Assembly (NCBI RefSeq): GCF_003049685.1
Contig: NZ_PYSY02000001.1
Span: 2,035,001-2,099,000 of the forward strand
Direction: 5' to 3'
DNA length: 64,000 bases
DNA from: Brucella pituitosa
GTDB taxonomy: Bacteria > Pseudomonadota > Alphaproteobacteria > Rhizobiales > Rhizobiaceae
Positions 63,498-64,000 of this stretch are shown one piece after another. Below the pieces are notes generated by a model that did no database searches, had not been told where the DNA came from, and saw only the letters and a list, made by a program, of their open reading frames with translations. The position numbers were made by a program, and so were the translations under genes. The number at the start of each line of letters is the position of its first letter. The first letter of the stretch is position 1.

Positions 63498-64000
63498 ATG
63501 AAGAGCAGAATTCTTCTCGCCACGGTTTTGATCTTTGTTGCGTCCGTTCCTGCTGCAATGGCTGCAGACGAACCGGCGGGCGCGCAAAAAAAACATGACG
63601 GTAAAAGCGACAAGCCTGCGGAAAAGCCAAAGATGCTGCCGCAGCCCGCGTCCACAAACACCTTGCCTCACATCGATCCCAGCAGGTTCGGCGACAAACC
63701 TGCCGATGAAGCTTTTGGCGCTTATCAGCGCGGGCTTTATTTGACGGCCTTTAATCTCGCCAAGCCACAGGCCGAAAAAGGCGACCCGGCATCGCAAACT
63801 CTTATCGCTGAAATCTACGCCCGGGGGCTGGGTGTGCCTGCCGATCAGAAGAAAGCTGCCGAATGGTATGCCAAGGCTGCAGAAAATGGCGTTAACGAAG
63901 CTCAGTTTCGCTACGCTGCCCTCTTGCTTCAGGGCCAATACATTCAGAAAGACACCGCCAAAGCTACTCAACTGATGCAAAAAGCTGCCGAAGGCGGCAA
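63498..64000 (+). CDS. Secreted Sel1-repeat protein (cut by window edge)
   Basis: The first 167 codons are visible. They start with a Sec signal peptide (MKSRILLATVLIFVASVPAAMA, cleavage near 22), then a Lys/Pro-rich stretch, and from about residue 75 Sel1 repeats (IAEIYARGLGVPADQKKAAEWYAKAAENG). Sel1 proteins are scaffolds. Rhizobial members include ExoR, a periplasmic regulator, but the link is not shown here. It is probably co-transcribed with the preceding ThiE-like gene. Confidence 0.8.
   Translation, partial: MKSRILLATVLIFVASVPAAMAADEPAGAQKKHDGKSDKPAEKPKMLPQPASTNTLPHIDPSRFGDKPADEAFGAYQRGLYLTAFNLAKPQAEKGDPASQTLIAEIYARGLGVPADQKKAAEWYAKAAENGVNEAQFRYAALLLQGQYIQKDTAKATQLMQKAAEGG

Overview
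The window looks like chromosomal DNA of a Brucellaceae member (Brucella/Ochrobactrum group, Rhizobiales). The evidence is gene content and order (ruvCAB-ybgC-tolQRAB, pal, cpoB, tilS, ftsH, glmM), a PhyR-NepR-EcfG general stress response locus, an Irr-type iron control element, rhizobial leader RNAs, and dispersed palindromic repeats like those of this family. I see no rRNA, insertion sequence, prophage, CRISPR array or conjugation gene. Most of the window is core genome. Both ends cut a gene: an IclR-type regulator on the left and a Sel1-repeat protein on the right.

Left part (1-16.5 kb): an IclR regulator divergent from a gabD-like aldehyde dehydrogenase, with a perfect 18-bp palindrome between them; a YqaA/DedA-type membrane protein; dsbB; an HNH nuclease; a 3-methyladenine glycosylase; gluQ; malate synthase G; an XRE-cupin regulator; two acetyltransferases; a SulP anion transporter behind a structured leader resembling the sul1 RNA motif; an MHS-type permease; mbfA with an Irr box in its promoter; a class II glutamine amidotransferase; an Lrp regulator; and dut.

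Middle part (16.5-36.5 kb): macA-macB; a tonB-exbD-exbB operon; small envelope and stress proteins; and the general stress cluster. That cluster has a CHASE3/HisKA_2 kinase, ecfG, nepR, phyR, a DUF1328 protein and an HWE kinase. EcfG-type promoters (GGAAC-N16/17-CGTT) precede phyR and the DUF1328 gene, and a weaker one precedes nepR-ecfG. Then come a Fur/Mur regulator, several poorly characterised envelope proteins, tRNA-Glu(CTC), rluD, rpoH and an inorganic pyrophosphatase that carries a signal peptide.

Right part (36.5-64 kb): purA; serA and serC, with a serC-type leader RNA; a BASS transporter; an Omp25/31-like outer membrane protein; glmM; ftsH with a heat-shock-type promoter; tilS; the Tol-Pal system together with ruvCAB; a DUF1465 protein; an opgC/cgm-like glucan modification gene; and a thiE-like gene. 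In this sequence tolB carries a one-base expansion of a homopolymer inside its signal peptide.

The most interesting unexplained signals are four. First, an apparent small RNA of about 100 nt on the minus strand at 61137-61240, with three stem-loops (one showing an anti-Shine-Dalgarno CCUCCCC loop) before a terminator. Second, a family of ~95-bp palindromic repeats placed in the same way just after the stop codons of three genes. Third, the tolB frameshift. Fourth, a 458-bp gap beside ecfG.
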